Positions 6,430 through 13,971 are shown, counted from the first letter of the stretch. The stretch: 17,441 bases of DNA from an uncultured Eubacteriales bacterium (GCA_900554275.1 USGS01000033.1:1-17441), one strand, 5' to 3'. Notes: generated by a model from the letters alone, not told the origin. A program made the numbers and translations.

Positions 6430-7726
6430 CCTGAATGCATTGCCCTGGATGGCGCGCTGGCAGATGCTCCCGCCTCCCGGCGGCACGATCCTCTGCGCCG
6501 TCTCCGGCGGCCGGGACTCCGTGTGCCTGCTGCACTATCTGCACCACCTGGGCCAGACCCACGGCTTCACGGTGGCCGCCGCCCACCTGAACCACCTGAT
6601 GCGTCCCACCGCCCAGCGGGACGAGGACTTTGTCCGCGCCCTCTGCGCGTCGCTGGACGTGCCCTTCCACACGGAAAAGGCCGACGTGTACGCCCTGTGC
6701 GATACCTGGGGCCTCACGGTGGAGGAGACGGGCCGCCGCGCCCGCTACGACTTCCTCCGCCGCACCGCGTCGGCCATCCATGCCGCCTTCATCGCCACCG
6801 CCCACCACCGGGAGGACCAGGCGGAGACGGTGCTGCTTCAGCTCCTGCGGGGCACAGGCCCGCAGGGCCTTTCCGGCATCCCCCCGGTGCGGGATGGCAT
6901 CATCCGCCCCCTGCTGGATACCCCCCGCGCCGCCATCGAGGGCTATATCCGCGCCCACGGCCTGACCTACGTCACCGACGAGACGAACCTGGACCTGTCC
7001 TACGCCCGCAACCGGCTGCGCCTTTCCCTCTGGCCGGAGCTGGAGACCATCAACCCGGCCCTGACGGCCCACATCTGCCATACGGCGGATATCCTCCGCG
7101 CGGAGAACGACTATCTGGACGGCGAAGCCGCCGCCCTGCTGCCGCCGGACGGCACGTCCGTCCCCTGCGAGGCAGTGCTGTCCGCGCCGCCGGTGCTGCG
7201 TCCCCGTATGCTGCGATTGCTGGCGGCCCGTCTGCCCGTGGGAAAGAAGGACTTCACCGCCGCCCATTACCGGGCGCTGGAGCAGCTCTGCCATACCGGC
7301 GGCGCACTGTCCCTCCCCGGCGGCGCACAGGCCCTCAGCCGCGGCGGCACGCTGTCCCTGACCCTGCCTCCCGCGCCGCCTGAACCCCAGCCCCTGCAAG
7401 AGGGCCGCAACACCTTCGGCCCGTGGCATATCACCGTCACCCGCACCCCCGCCCCCGGCGCGCTGGCCCTGCAGGACGGCCCGCTCACCGTCCGCCCCTG
7501 GCGTCGTGACGACCGCATGACCCTCCCCGGCAGCCGCGGCCCGCGCAGCCTGAAGCGCCTGCTGTCCGACCGGGGCATCGCCCCGCCCCAGCGCGACACC
7601 TGGCCCGTCCTGTGCCGGGACGACCGCCCCGCCGCCGTCTGGCAGGTGGGCACTGATACGAAAGCCCTGCCGGCGGATGCCGGCCACACCATATACATCA
7701 TCATCACACAAAACAACGGAGGATAA
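6416..7726 (+). CDS. tilS: tRNA(Ile)-lysidine synthetase TilS
   Basis: The protein has 436 residues. The N-terminal PP-loop ATPase signature is SGGRDS (30-35). AAHLNHLMRP and TAHHREDQAETVLLQLLRG follow, both typical of TilS, and the frame ends in the TilS C-terminal domain (PWRRDDRMTLPGSRGPRSLK onward). The enzyme converts C34 of tRNA-Ile(CAU) to lysidine with ATP and lysine, so that AUA is read as isoleucine. The start is ATG 6416 or ATG 6422, both inside the end of dnaB (overlap 14 or 8 bases). GGAG at 6402-6405 suits 6416. The frame is open further upstream within dnaB, but that stretch encodes no TilS sequence. The stop lies 5 bases before hpt. The second half is markedly proline-rich, following the local GC bias. 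Confidence 0.93.
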   Translation: MKMSDLNALPWMARWQMLPPPGGTILCAVSGGRDSVCLLHYLHHLGQTHGFTVAAAHLNHLMRPTAQRDEDFVRALCASLDVPFHTEKADVYALCDTWGLTVEETGRRARYDFLRRTASAIHAAFIATAHHREDQAETVLLQLLRGTGPQGLSGIPPVRDGIIRPLLDTPRAAIEGYIRAHGLTYVTDETNLDLSYARNRLRLSLWPELETINPALTAHICHTADILRAENDYLDGEAAALLPPDGTSVPCEAVLSAPPVLRPRMLRLLAARLPVGKKDFTAAHYRALEQLCHTGGALSLPGGAQALSRGGTLSLTLPPAPPEPQPLQEGRNTFGPWHITVTRTPAPGALALQDGPLTVRPWRRDDRMTLPGSRGPRSLKRLLSDRGIAPPQRDTWPVLCRDDRPAAVWQVGTDTKALPADAGHTIYIIITQNNGG

Positions 7727-7731
7727 CGGAA

Positions 7732-8286
7732 ATGGCAAAGAGCAATATGGATCAGGACATCCTGAAGGTCCTGCTGTCCGAGGAGGAGATCAAGGCCCGC
7801 GTGCAGGAGATGGGCGACCAGCTGTACGAGGCATTCAAGGATAAGAACCCCATGTTCGTGGGCGTGCTGAACGGCTGCTTTATCTTCATGGCCGACCTGG
7901 TGCGCGCCGCCCAGCTCAAGAGCGAGCTGGAGTTCATCGGCGTCTCCTCCTACAAGAACGCTACCAAGTCCTCCGGTGTGGTCCAGATCACCCGCGACCT
8001 CCAGCGTGACATCAGCGGCCGTGACATCATCATCGTGGAGGACATCCTGGACTCCGGCAACACCCTGGCCTTCCTGAAGAACTACCTCATGACCAAGGGC
8101 GCTGCCTCCATCACCATCGCCACCCTGCTGGATAAGCCCGCCCGCCGCGAAAAGCCCATCACCGCCGACTACGCCGGCTTCGTCGTCCCCGACGAGTTTG
8201 TGGTGGGCTACGGCCTGGACTACTGCCAGCAGTACCGCAATATGCCCTATATCGGCGTATTGAAGCCCGAGGTATATAGTAAGTAA
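7732..8286 (+). CDS. hpt: Hypoxanthine phosphoribosyltransferase
   Basis: The protein has 184 residues, the usual Firmicute length. The PRPP-binding motif is IIIVEDILDSGNTL (E103, D104, D107, T111). The family segment VGVLNGCFIFMADLVRA lies near 43-60 and FVVPDEFVVGYGLDY near the C-terminus. The enzyme makes IMP (and usually GMP) from hypoxanthine or guanine plus PRPP. Its SD CGGAGG overlaps the tilS stop region, so it belongs to the tilS-hpt pair. The tilS-hpt-ftsH order is widespread in Firmicutes; here a signal peptidase gene and repeat elements separate hpt from ftsH. Confidence 0.95.
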   Translation: MAKSNMDQDILKVLLSEEEIKARVQEMGDQLYEAFKDKNPMFVGVLNGCFIFMADLVRAAQLKSELEFIGVSSYKNATKSSGVVQITRDLQRDISGRDIIIVEDILDSGNTLAFLKNYLMTKGAASITIATLLDKPARREKPITADYAGFVVPDEFVVGYGLDYCQQYRNMPYIGVLKPEVYSK

Positions 8287-8290
8287 CGTC

Positions 8291-8480
8291 TCTTGCGCCG
8301 ATACTTCGCTGCGCCGGCTTAACGTACACAAAGTACGCCTGTGCCGCCGCGCCTCTTGTGCATCTTCGTAGGGCGGAGGACTCTGTCCACCCCAAACACC
8401 GCGCAGCGGTGTCATTCCGAGCCAGTGACCGATGTCACTGGCGTGGGAATCCGTTTCCCCATGCCGCAGGCGCGGCTGAC
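8291..8480. repeat. Cluster of dispersed palindromic repeat elements in the hpt-lepB spacer
   Basis: The 222-bp spacer holds several inverted repeats and no gene. GCGCCG...GCGCCGGC lies at 8295-8317. A GTAC-acaaa-GTAC hairpin lies at 8324-8336. A mismatched palindrome, GGGcGGaGGAC/GTCCaCCcC, lies at 8371-8393. The element 8411-8460, with core GCCAGTGAC-CGAT-GTCACTGGC, recurs at 11033-11081 with only a few differences. It is followed, at 8457-8475, by a decayed relative of the 26-bp repeat. No clear terminator or promoter was seen, so lepB and ftsH may still be read from upstream. Confidence 0.7.
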
Positions 8481-8508
8481 TTTCCATACAGAACAGGAAG
8501 TGAACTAT

Positions 8509-9153
8509 ATGCAAAACAAGGGAGGCAAGCGCTTGGCCGGTGACCCGGAGGACAAGCGCCCCACCCCGTCTCAGGGCGATCCGGACCAGACACGACCCGC
8601 CGCCCCGGAAAAGAGCAAGGCCCGCAAGCTGTGGGATGACTACGGCTACATGGTCATCACCCTGGCGGTGGTGTTCGTGGTGTTCCGCATCATCCTGCAG
8701 CTGGCCTATGTCCCCAGCGGCTCGATGGAGACCACCCTGCCCACCAAGTCCCTGCTCATCGGCTGGCGGCTGCCCTACCTGGTGTCCGACCCTGTGCCGG
8801 ACCGGGGCGACATCGTCACGTTCTACAGCGACGAGCTGGGCAAGCTGCTGGTGAAGCGCGTCATCGGTCTGCCCGGCGACCACATCACCTTCCAGGACGG
8901 CTATACCTATATCAACGGCGAAAAGCTGGCGGAGGACTACCTCCCCGAGCAGGGCGTCACCATCAGCGCCCGCACGGAGTTCGACGTGCCGGAGGACTGC
9001 CTGTTCCTCATGGGCGACAACCGCACCGACTCTTTTGACTGCCGTGCCTTCAGCCAGCCGTATATCCCGCTGGAAAAGGTCCAGGGCGAGACGCTCCTGG
9101 CCATCTCCATCGGCTCTGCCCAAAGCTGGCAGGGTATCCGCTGGATCGCGTAA
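8509..9153 (+). CDS. lepB: Signal peptidase I (Ser/Lys, prokaryotic type)
   Basis: The protein has 214 residues with one membrane segment (about 47-65), preceded by a charged, Pro/Asp-rich cytoplasmic tail of about 45 residues. The nucleophile box is VPSGSMETTL (S72), the general base box LLVKRVIGLPGD (K116), and the third box MGDNRTDSFDCRAF (170-181). In the last, Cys replaces the Ser of the usual DSR. The enzyme removes signal peptides from secreted preproteins at the outer face of the membrane. ATG 8509 is chosen for AGGAAGTG at 8495-8502. In-frame codons upstream translate the dispersed repeat and are rejected. It is a Lys-type enzyme, not the ER/SipW type with a His base, so it is not the obvious partner of the SipW-type signal protein at 11426. 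The symbols sipS and lepB are interchangeable here. Confidence 0.92.
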   Translation: MQNKGGKRLAGDPEDKRPTPSQGDPDQTRPAAPEKSKARKLWDDYGYMVITLAVVFVVFRIILQLAYVPSGSMETTLPTKSLLIGWRLPYLVSDPVPDRGDIVTFYSDELGKLLVKRVIGLPGDHITFQDGYTYINGEKLAEDYLPEQGVTISARTEFDVPEDCLFLMGDNRTDSFDCRAFSQPYIPLEKVQGETLLAISIGSAQSWQGIRWIA

Positions 9154-9174
9154 ATCAAAGGGGGAGAAGAAAGA

Positions 9175-11001
9175 ATGACCGAACGAAGAAGATCCCGCAG
9201 CCTGCTCCTGATCCTCATTCTGGTGGCGGCGGTGCTGATCAGCTACGCCATGAGCAATGCCCGCCGCGCCGGCGACGTGTCCTACAGCCAGCTGCGCCAG
9301 TACCTGACGGAGGAGCAGGTCACGACCCTGTCCATCCACGACACCCGCCTGTCGGGCAAGCTCCGGGACGGCAGTATGTTCACCTGCCAGCTCTACAGCT
9401 TCGACACGTTCTACAGCGACTTCAACGACCTGGTGGTGGAGCAGGCGGACAAGGGCATCATCGAGAGCTACGACTACCAGCCCGGCAGCTCCACCAACTG
9501 GCTGCAGCTCCTGCTGCCCTATGTGCTGGCCTTTTTCGCCTTCATCCTGCTCATGAACATCATGACCCGCATGAACGGCGGCCCGGGCGGCGCTGTCAAC
9601 GACAAGATGGCCCGCTTCGGCGAGGCCCGCATCCAGGACATCCCCTCTGACGGGAAAAAGGTCACCTTCAAGGACGTGGCCGGCGCGGACGAGGAGAAGG
9701 AGGAGCTGGAGGAGATCGTCCAGTTCCTCCGCGACCCGGACCGCTACACCCAGCTGGGCGCCCACATTCCCAAGGGCGTGCTGCTGGTGGGCCCTCCGGG
9801 CACCGGCAAGACCCTGCTGGCCAAGGCCGTGGCCGGCGAGGCGGACGTGGCCTTCCTGTCCATCTCCGGCTCTGACTTTGTGGAGATGTACGTGGGCGTG
9901 GGCGCCAGCCGCGTCCGTGACCTGTTCGAGCAGGCCAAGAAGCAGTCCCCCGCCATCGTCTTTATCGACGAGATCGACGCCGTGGGCCGCCAGCGCGGCA
10001 GCGGCTTGGGCGGCGGCCACGACGAGCGCGAGCAGACCCTCAACCAACTCCTGGTGGAGATGGACGGCTTCGCCGCCAACGAGGGCGTGGTGGTGCTGGC
10101 CGCCACCAACCGCGTGGACATCCTCGACCCGGCCCTCCTGCGCCCCGGCCGCTTCGACCGCCAGGTGTTCGTGGGCCTGCCCGACATCAAGGGCCGCCAG
10201 GACATCCTCACCATCCACGCCAAGGGCAAGCCCCTGGCGGAGGACGTGGACCTGGCCAAGGTGGCCCGCGCCACCGCCGGCTTCACCGGCGCGGACCTGG
10301 AGAACCTGCTGAACGAGGCGGCGCTGCTCACCGGCCGCCGCGGCCAGAAATTCATCACCGAGGACGCCATCCAGCAATCCGTCATCAAGGTCATCGCCGG
10401 CCCGGAGAAGCACAGCCGCGTCATTCCCGAGCAGGAGCGCAGGCTCACCGCCTATCACGAGGCGGGCCACGCCGTGGTCATCCACGCCCTGCCCAACCAC
10501 GACCCCGTCCATCAGATCACCATCGTCCCCCGCGGCCAGTCCGGCGGCATGACCATCTTCCTGCCGGAGGAGGACCGCTCCTACCGCTCCAGGTCGTTCA
10601 TGACGGAGCAGATCGTCTCCCTGCTGGGCGGCCGCGCCGCCGAGGAGATGATGCTGGGCGACATCTCCACCGGCGCGTCCAGCGACATCCAGCGCGCCAC
10701 CGCCATCGCCCGTAAGATGGTGGGCACATACGGTATGTCGGAAAAGCTGGGCAACGTGGCCTTCGACACCGGCTCTGACGAGGTGTTCATCGGCAAGTCC
10801 ATGGGCCACGCCCGTCCCTACTCCGAGCGTACCGCCGCCGAGATGGACACGGAGATCCGCGCCATCATCGACAGCGCCTACGACCGCTGCCGCACCATTC
10901 TGGCCGAGAGCAAGCCCCAGCTGGAGGCGGTGGCCGCCTACCTGCTGGAGCACGAAACTATGGACGCGGAGACCTTCGAGCATTGCTTTGATCAAAACTG
11001 A
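9175..11001 (+). CDS. ftsH: ATP-dependent zinc metalloprotease FtsH
   Basis: The protein has 608 residues, typical of the family. Two membrane segments (about 9-26 and 109-128) flank an extracytoplasmic domain. The AAA+ module has Walker A GPPGTGKT (206-213), Walker B VFIDEID (D265, E266), and the pore motif and second region of homology near ATNRVDILDPALLRPGRFD. The peptidase has AYHEAGHAVV (H428, E429, H432). FtsH degrades unfolded or regulatory membrane and cytosolic proteins. GGGGGAGAAG precedes the ATG. The gap from lepB is 21 bases, so they are probably co-transcribed. It closes the housekeeping cluster. No U-run terminator follows, only dispersed palindromes that may stop or stabilise transcripts. 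Confidence 0.97.
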   Translation: MTERRRSRSLLLILILVAAVLISYAMSNARRAGDVSYSQLRQYLTEEQVTTLSIHDTRLSGKLRDGSMFTCQLYSFDTFYSDFNDLVVEQADKGIIESYDYQPGSSTNWLQLLLPYVLAFFAFILLMNIMTRMNGGPGGAVNDKMARFGEARIQDIPSDGKKVTFKDVAGADEEKEELEEIVQFLRDPDRYTQLGAHIPKGVLLVGPPGTGKTLLAKAVAGEADVAFLSISGSDFVEMYVGVGASRVRDLFEQAKKQSPAIVFIDEIDAVGRQRGSGLGGGHDEREQTLNQLLVEMDGFAANEGVVVLAATNRVDILDPALLRPGRFDRQVFVGLPDIKGRQDILTIHAKGKPLAEDVDLAKVARATAGFTGADLENLLNEAALLTGRRGQKFITEDAIQQSVIKVIAGPEKHSRVIPEQERRLTAYHEAGHAVVIHALPNHDPVHQITIVPRGQSGGMTIFLPEEDRSYRSRSFMTEQIVSLLGGRAAEEMMLGDISTGASSDIQRATAIARKMVGTYGMSEKLGNVAFDTGSDEVFIGKSMGHARPYSERTAAEMDTEIRAIIDSAYDRCRTILAESKPQLEAVAAYLLEHETMDAETFEHCFDQN

Positions 11002-11032
11002 CGGAAGCTGTCCGCTCCCCGACCCCTGCATT

Positions 11033-11081
11033 GTCATTCCGCGCCAGTGACCGATGTCACTGGCGCGGGAATCCGTTCCCC
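11033..11081. repeat. Palindromic dispersed repeat, second copy of 8411-8460
   Basis: Here the arms ATTCCGCGCCAGTGAC and their complement flank CGAT with a single extra G, a 16-bp stem. The copy at 8411 has two weakening changes in the arms. It sits 31 bases after ftsH and may act as its transcript end. No transposase gene is nearby, so it looks like a REP- or MITE-type element. Confidence 0.75.
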
Positions 11082-11103
11082 GCGCCCGCAGGCGCGGAAC
11101 TCC
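11078..11103. repeat. 26-bp palindromic dispersed repeat, copy B
   Basis: This block is identical to 5025-5050. It overlaps the end of the larger palindrome at 11033-11081, as the decayed version at 8457-8475 does with its own palindrome. That suggests the two often travel together. Confidence 0.75.
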
Positions 11104-11201
11104 CAAAGCCTCCCTTGTGTAAAGGGAGGTGGCGCGAAGCGCCGGAGGGATTGTCGTTGTTCGGCGCGATGAGGTCATCGCGCCCGCAGGCGCGGAACAC
11201 C
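11104..11201. repeat. Second dispersed element: three hairpins plus a third copy of the 26-mer core
   Basis: CCTCCCTT/AAGGGAGG (11109-11116 with 11122-11129), GGCGC-gaa-GCGCC (11131-11143) and the perfect GGCGCGATGA/TCATCGCGCC (11163-11172 with 11175-11184) follow one another. GCGCCCGCAGGCGCGGAAC (11180-11198) then repeats the core of the 26-mer. The CCTCCCTT...GGAGGGATTGTC form resembles repeats I know from other Oscillospiraceae; that is recollection, not a search. No gene is present. Confidence 0.65.
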
Positions 11202-11284
11202 CCTTCATTTTTCGCCATTTCGCCCAATTTCCTCGAAAAAAATTGTCCAACCTGCCGAAATGTAAAAAATTTCTCTGTCCGCGC

Positions 11285-11313
11285 TTGCAGTTCCGGAAAC
11301 GCGGTGCTATACT
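11285..11313 (+). promoter_or_regulatory. Promoter of the beta-helix surface protein gene
   Basis: TTGCAG (11285-11290) and TATACT (11308-11313) are 17 bp apart, directly downstream of the repeat mosaic. The predicted start near 11320 gives a leader of about 105 nt before the ATG at 11426. Confidence 0.65.
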
Positions 11314-11337
11314 CAAACCACAAATGCAGACCGGTGC

Positions 11338-11382
11338 GAAACCCCTATAGGGGTTTTCCATTCTTTGCTCTCACAAAGAATG
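11338..11382 (+). promoter_or_regulatory. Leader with a perfect 18-bp palindrome and a second hairpin
   Basis: AAACCCCTATAGGGGTTT (11339-11356) is a perfect palindrome followed by one more T. In RNA it forms a 7-bp stem ending in a short U-run. It could be an attenuator hairpin, or an operator just after the start site. CATTCTTTG (11359-11367) then pairs perfectly with CAAAGAATG (11374-11382). The SD AAGGGG (11411-11416) follows. The functional reading is an inference. Confidence 0.45.
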
Positions 11383-11425
11383 AAGCGTGTTGGCTGTAAA
11401 ATTTTAACAGAAGGGGTACAAAGAC

Positions 11426-12970
11426 ATGAATAATCGCAAAGCAACCAAACGGGCGCTGCTGACCAGCGTCATGGCGCTGGTCATGTGCGTGGTCATGCTG
11501 GTGGGCACTACGTTTGCGTGGTTCACCGACACCGCTACCGCCAATGTCAACAAGATCCAGGCGGGTAAGCTGGATGTTCAGCTGCTGATGAAAGACAATG
11601 CCGGCAACTGGGTTGACGCTGAGAACAAGACCCTGAACTTCCTGGTGAACGGGGCAATTCCCTCCGAAGGCACGCAGATCCTGTGGGAGCCGGGTGCGGA
11701 GTACAAACTGCCTGAACTGAAGGTGGTCAACAACGGCAATCTGAAGCTGAAGTACAAGGTGCAGATCACCGGTATCAACGGCGATGCCAAGCTGAACGAA
11801 GCCATCGACTGGACGATCAACGACGCGGCTTTTAACCTGAGCGAGCAGACTTTGGATGCTAAGGCGGAAAGCGCTCCTTTCACCATCAAAGGTCATATGA
11901 AAGAGAATGCGGGCAATGAATACCAGGGCTTGAGTATTGACGGCATCGGCATCACGGTCTATGCCACACAGGCCAAGGGCGAGTACGACAGCACCCGCAA
12001 TGACTATGATGAGAACGCCACCTATCCCACCGGCGCGACCATCGTTGGCCTGAATGGCACCTATGACTCTTTGACCGCTGCTATGGTGGCATGGCGTGAG
12101 AGCAAGAATATTCTGACGACTGGCGGCAATATGGGCGGACACCCCGCGGAATTGACCTCCGTGGATACGATCTCTTGGGTCATCAGCGGCAGTGTCGGTA
12201 CTGGCGACGGTGCAGGTGTTGTTGGCACAAGCGGCAGCCTTTTGTCTGGCGGTTATATCTACCCGGGCATTGCGATAAACAATGTCTATATTAAGGGCGT
12301 AAACAATGCCGAGCTGAAAAATGAGATCGGCGGAGACTATGCACTTTCCTCGGGCGGAAAGAACGTTGTTTATGACGGCATTACCTTCCCGGAATATGTT
12401 TCTTTCAACAGCAAAGCTGAAAATGTGACTTTCAAGAACTGCACCTTCAAGGGTGGCCTGAAAATCATGCAGGCGGCCAATGTAACGGTTGATAACTGCA
12501 AATTTGAGGGCGACGGAACTAATGACTATGCATTCTTTGCACAGGCTGTGCCTGCGAATAGCATGAAAGCCGTTCAGTTTAATAACAATATTGTTTCCAG
12601 CTTTATGCGTGGCCTGAATGTTGAGGCTGAGGGCGCTGCTGTCACCATCAGCGGCAACACCATTAAGAACATTACCGGCAAAACCGATGGCTTTACTTAT
12701 GGTTCTGCTATTCAGCTGACAAGAGGTAAGACCTTCACTGTCACGAGCAACACCATTTCCAATGTGGATGTTAATGCGCTTCACATCTACAACGGCTGTG
12801 CTGCTGACAGCATCATTATCAATAAAAACACCATTACTGCCGCTTACCTCTGCTGGAATGAAGCTAACTACAAAAATGTTACATCCAGCGATAACACGGT
12901 CAATGTTACCAACAGAAATCAGTGCGTGACAAAGGACGGCGCTAAGCCCAGCAGCTTTACACTGAACTGA
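11426..12970 (+). CDS. Secreted surface protein: SipW/TasA-type signal region plus parallel beta-helix
   Basis: The protein has 514 residues. The N-terminus is a basic stretch (NNRKATKR), a hydrophobic core (about 10-27) and GTTFAWFTDTATANVNKIQAG. This is the hallmark of SipW-dependent signal peptides of TasA/camelysin-like fibre proteins. Residues about 45-200 form a beta-rich domain like those proteins (VVNNGNLKLKYKVQI, GITVYATQAKG). The C-terminal part (about 295-510) has repeated strands such as VTFKNCTFKGG, VTVDNCKFEGD, VTISGNTIKNI and FTVTSNTISNV, with asparagine-ladder spacing typical of right-handed beta-helices (PbH1). A surface adhesin, matrix or glycan-binding role is inferred. No catalytic site or LPXTG anchor is seen. 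Codons rich in AAT, GAT and TTT make it look less GC-rich than its flanks, so it may be a later arrival between ftsH and trmB. Confidence 0.75.
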   Translation: MNNRKATKRALLTSVMALVMCVVMLVGTTFAWFTDTATANVNKIQAGKLDVQLLMKDNAGNWVDAENKTLNFLVNGAIPSEGTQILWEPGAEYKLPELKVVNNGNLKLKYKVQITGINGDAKLNEAIDWTINDAAFNLSEQTLDAKAESAPFTIKGHMKENAGNEYQGLSIDGIGITVYATQAKGEYDSTRNDYDENATYPTGATIVGLNGTYDSLTAAMVAWRESKNILTTGGNMGGHPAELTSVDTISWVISGSVGTGDGAGVVGTSGSLLSGGYIYPGIAINNVYIKGVNNAELKNEIGGDYALSSGGKNVVYDGITFPEYVSFNSKAENVTFKNCTFKGGLKIMQAANVTVDNCKFEGDGTNDYAFFAQAVPANSMKAVQFNNNIVSSFMRGLNVEAEGAAVTISGNTIKNITGKTDGFTYGSAIQLTRGKTFTVTSNTISNVDVNALHIYNGCAADSIIINKNTITAAYLCWNEANYKNVTSSDNTVNVTNRNQCVTKDGAKPSSFTLN

Positions 12971-13040
12971 CCCATCCCACCCTTGTGGTGATAGACCACA
13001 CCCCTTTACCCGATGCGGCCATGCTCAGCCGCACGGACAC

Positions 13041-13072
13041 AAAAAAGAACCGCCCCCGGGCGGTTCTTTTTT
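13041..13072. terminator. Bidirectional intrinsic terminator between convergent genes
   Basis: Arms AAAAAAGAACCGCC and GGCGGTTCTTTTTT form a perfect 14-bp stem around CCCG, with a run of six T on either strand. It serves the 11426 gene on the plus strand, 70 bases past its stop, and trmB on the minus strand, right after its stop at 13077. Confidence 0.93.
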
Positions 13073-13076
13073 GCGC

Positions 13077-13772
13077 TTATTCCGTTTCAGCAGGGGAGGG
13101 GACATCGTCCTCCTCCGGGTCGGTCCAGTCCACCCAGTCCACCATGGTGGCCACGCAGCGGTTGATGGACTTGCCCTCGTCGTAGAACTTCTTCTCGTAG
13201 TCCGTCATCACGCCCACCGGGCCGTCGGCATGGAGATCGCGCGTGACCTCCGAGAGCTGGAAGCCGAATTGAGGGATCTCCTCCAGCGACCACTCGAACA
13301 GCTTGTCGTTGTCCGTCTTGAAGTGGATCTGCCCGTCCCGGGCCAGCACCTGCCGGTACTTTTTCAGGAAGTTCCCGTGGGTCAGACGCCGCTTTTTCTG
13401 GTTGCTCTTGGGCCACGGGTCGCAGAAGTTGATATACAGCCGGTCGATCTCGCCGGGGGCGAACATATCCGGAAGCAGCGCCGCGTCGCCATCCACAAAC
13501 CAGACGTTTTTCAGATCGTCGTTCTTCGCCCGTTCCATGGCCACCACCATGGCGTCGGGCACTTTCTCCACGGCGATGAGCAGCACGTCCGGCTCGGCGG
13601 CGGCGGTCTTGGCGGTGAACCCGCCCTTACCGCAGCCCAGCTCCACCCGCAGGGACGACGCCTGGGGCATCAGTTCGCGCCACCTGCCCCGCAGGGAGAA
13701 GGGGTCGCGTATCAGGTAAGCGCCGCAGGCTTCCATCCGCGGCGTCAGGTTTTTCTTCTTTCGCATCCGCAT
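13077..13772 (-). CDS. trmB: tRNA (guanine-N7-)-methyltransferase TrmB
   Basis: The protein has 231 residues, within the family range. The SAM-binding strand-loop is VELGCGKGGF (43-52), with an acidic residue at the end of the next strand (E69). The TrmB signature is INFCDPWPKSNQKKRRLTH (114-132). Substrate-binding elements FKTDND (151-156) and VMTDYEKKFYDEGKSINR near the C-terminus follow. It methylates G46 of tRNA to m7G. The start at MRMRKKKNLTPRM matches the family's basic N-terminus. ATG 13772 has GAGGT upstream. The frame is open 21 codons further, but those contain the promoter. The C-terminus ends in an acidic tail, DPEEDDVPSPAETE. The gene stands alone, with its own promoter and a shared terminator. 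Confidence 0.94.
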   Translation of the reverse strand: MRMRKKKNLTPRMEACGAYLIRDPFSLRGRWRELMPQASSLRVELGCGKGGFTAKTAAAEPDVLLIAVEKVPDAMVVAMERAKNDDLKNVWFVDGDAALLPDMFAPGEIDRLYINFCDPWPKSNQKKRRLTHGNFLKKYRQVLARDGQIHFKTDNDKLFEWSLEEIPQFGFQLSEVTRDLHADGPVGVMTDYEKKFYDEGKSINRCVATMVDWVDWTDPEEDDVPSPAETE

Positions 13773-13806
13773 AAGTTTTGACCTCGCAAGCACACAAATA
13801 TATCCC

Positions 13807-13835
13807 ATCATACCGTATCTCTGCCCCGGTGACAA
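13807..13835 (-). promoter_or_regulatory. Promoter of trmB
   Basis: On the minus strand, TTGTCA (13835-13830) and TATGAT (13812-13807) are 17 bp apart, each with five of six consensus bases. The start is near 13800, giving a leader of about 28 nt. It is divergent from the crt promoter. The 137 bases between the two (13836-13971) contain A-rich and short inverted segments but no gene or clear operator. Confidence 0.7.
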
Positions 13836-13971
13836 GCATCATTTTCACGTTTCTGCGCCGGCGGCGGGCGAAAAGCCGGCCCGGTGGGGAGAGCCACCCG
13901 AAAAAGTGCGCAAAATAAGGCGTCAACTTTTGTGAAAACCGCTAAAAAAGCGAAAAGCGGCACGGTTGGGC

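Noticed and set aside
8509..9153. lepB as the dedicated SipW peptidase for the 11426 protein
   Set aside because: It has the Ser/Lys prokaryotic boxes (S72, K116). SipW enzymes use a Ser/His ER-type pair.
11033..11201. CRISPR array in the repeat-rich ftsH-11426 spacer
   Set aside because: The repeats are different palindromes without regular spacing or unique spacers, and no cas gene is present.
7267..11361. A minus-strand open frame of 1364 codons opposite tilS, hpt, lepB and ftsH
   Set aside because: It mirrors well-supported genes, has a low-complexity Gly/Val/Ala/His/Leu composition typical of the complement of GC-rich codons, and shows no SD or family motif.
13921..13960. Rex-like or other redox operator upstream of the crt promoter (TTTTGTGAAAACC...)
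   Set aside because: The half sites do not form the TTGTTAA-type inverted repeat expected for Rex. Only short A-rich partial symmetry is visible.
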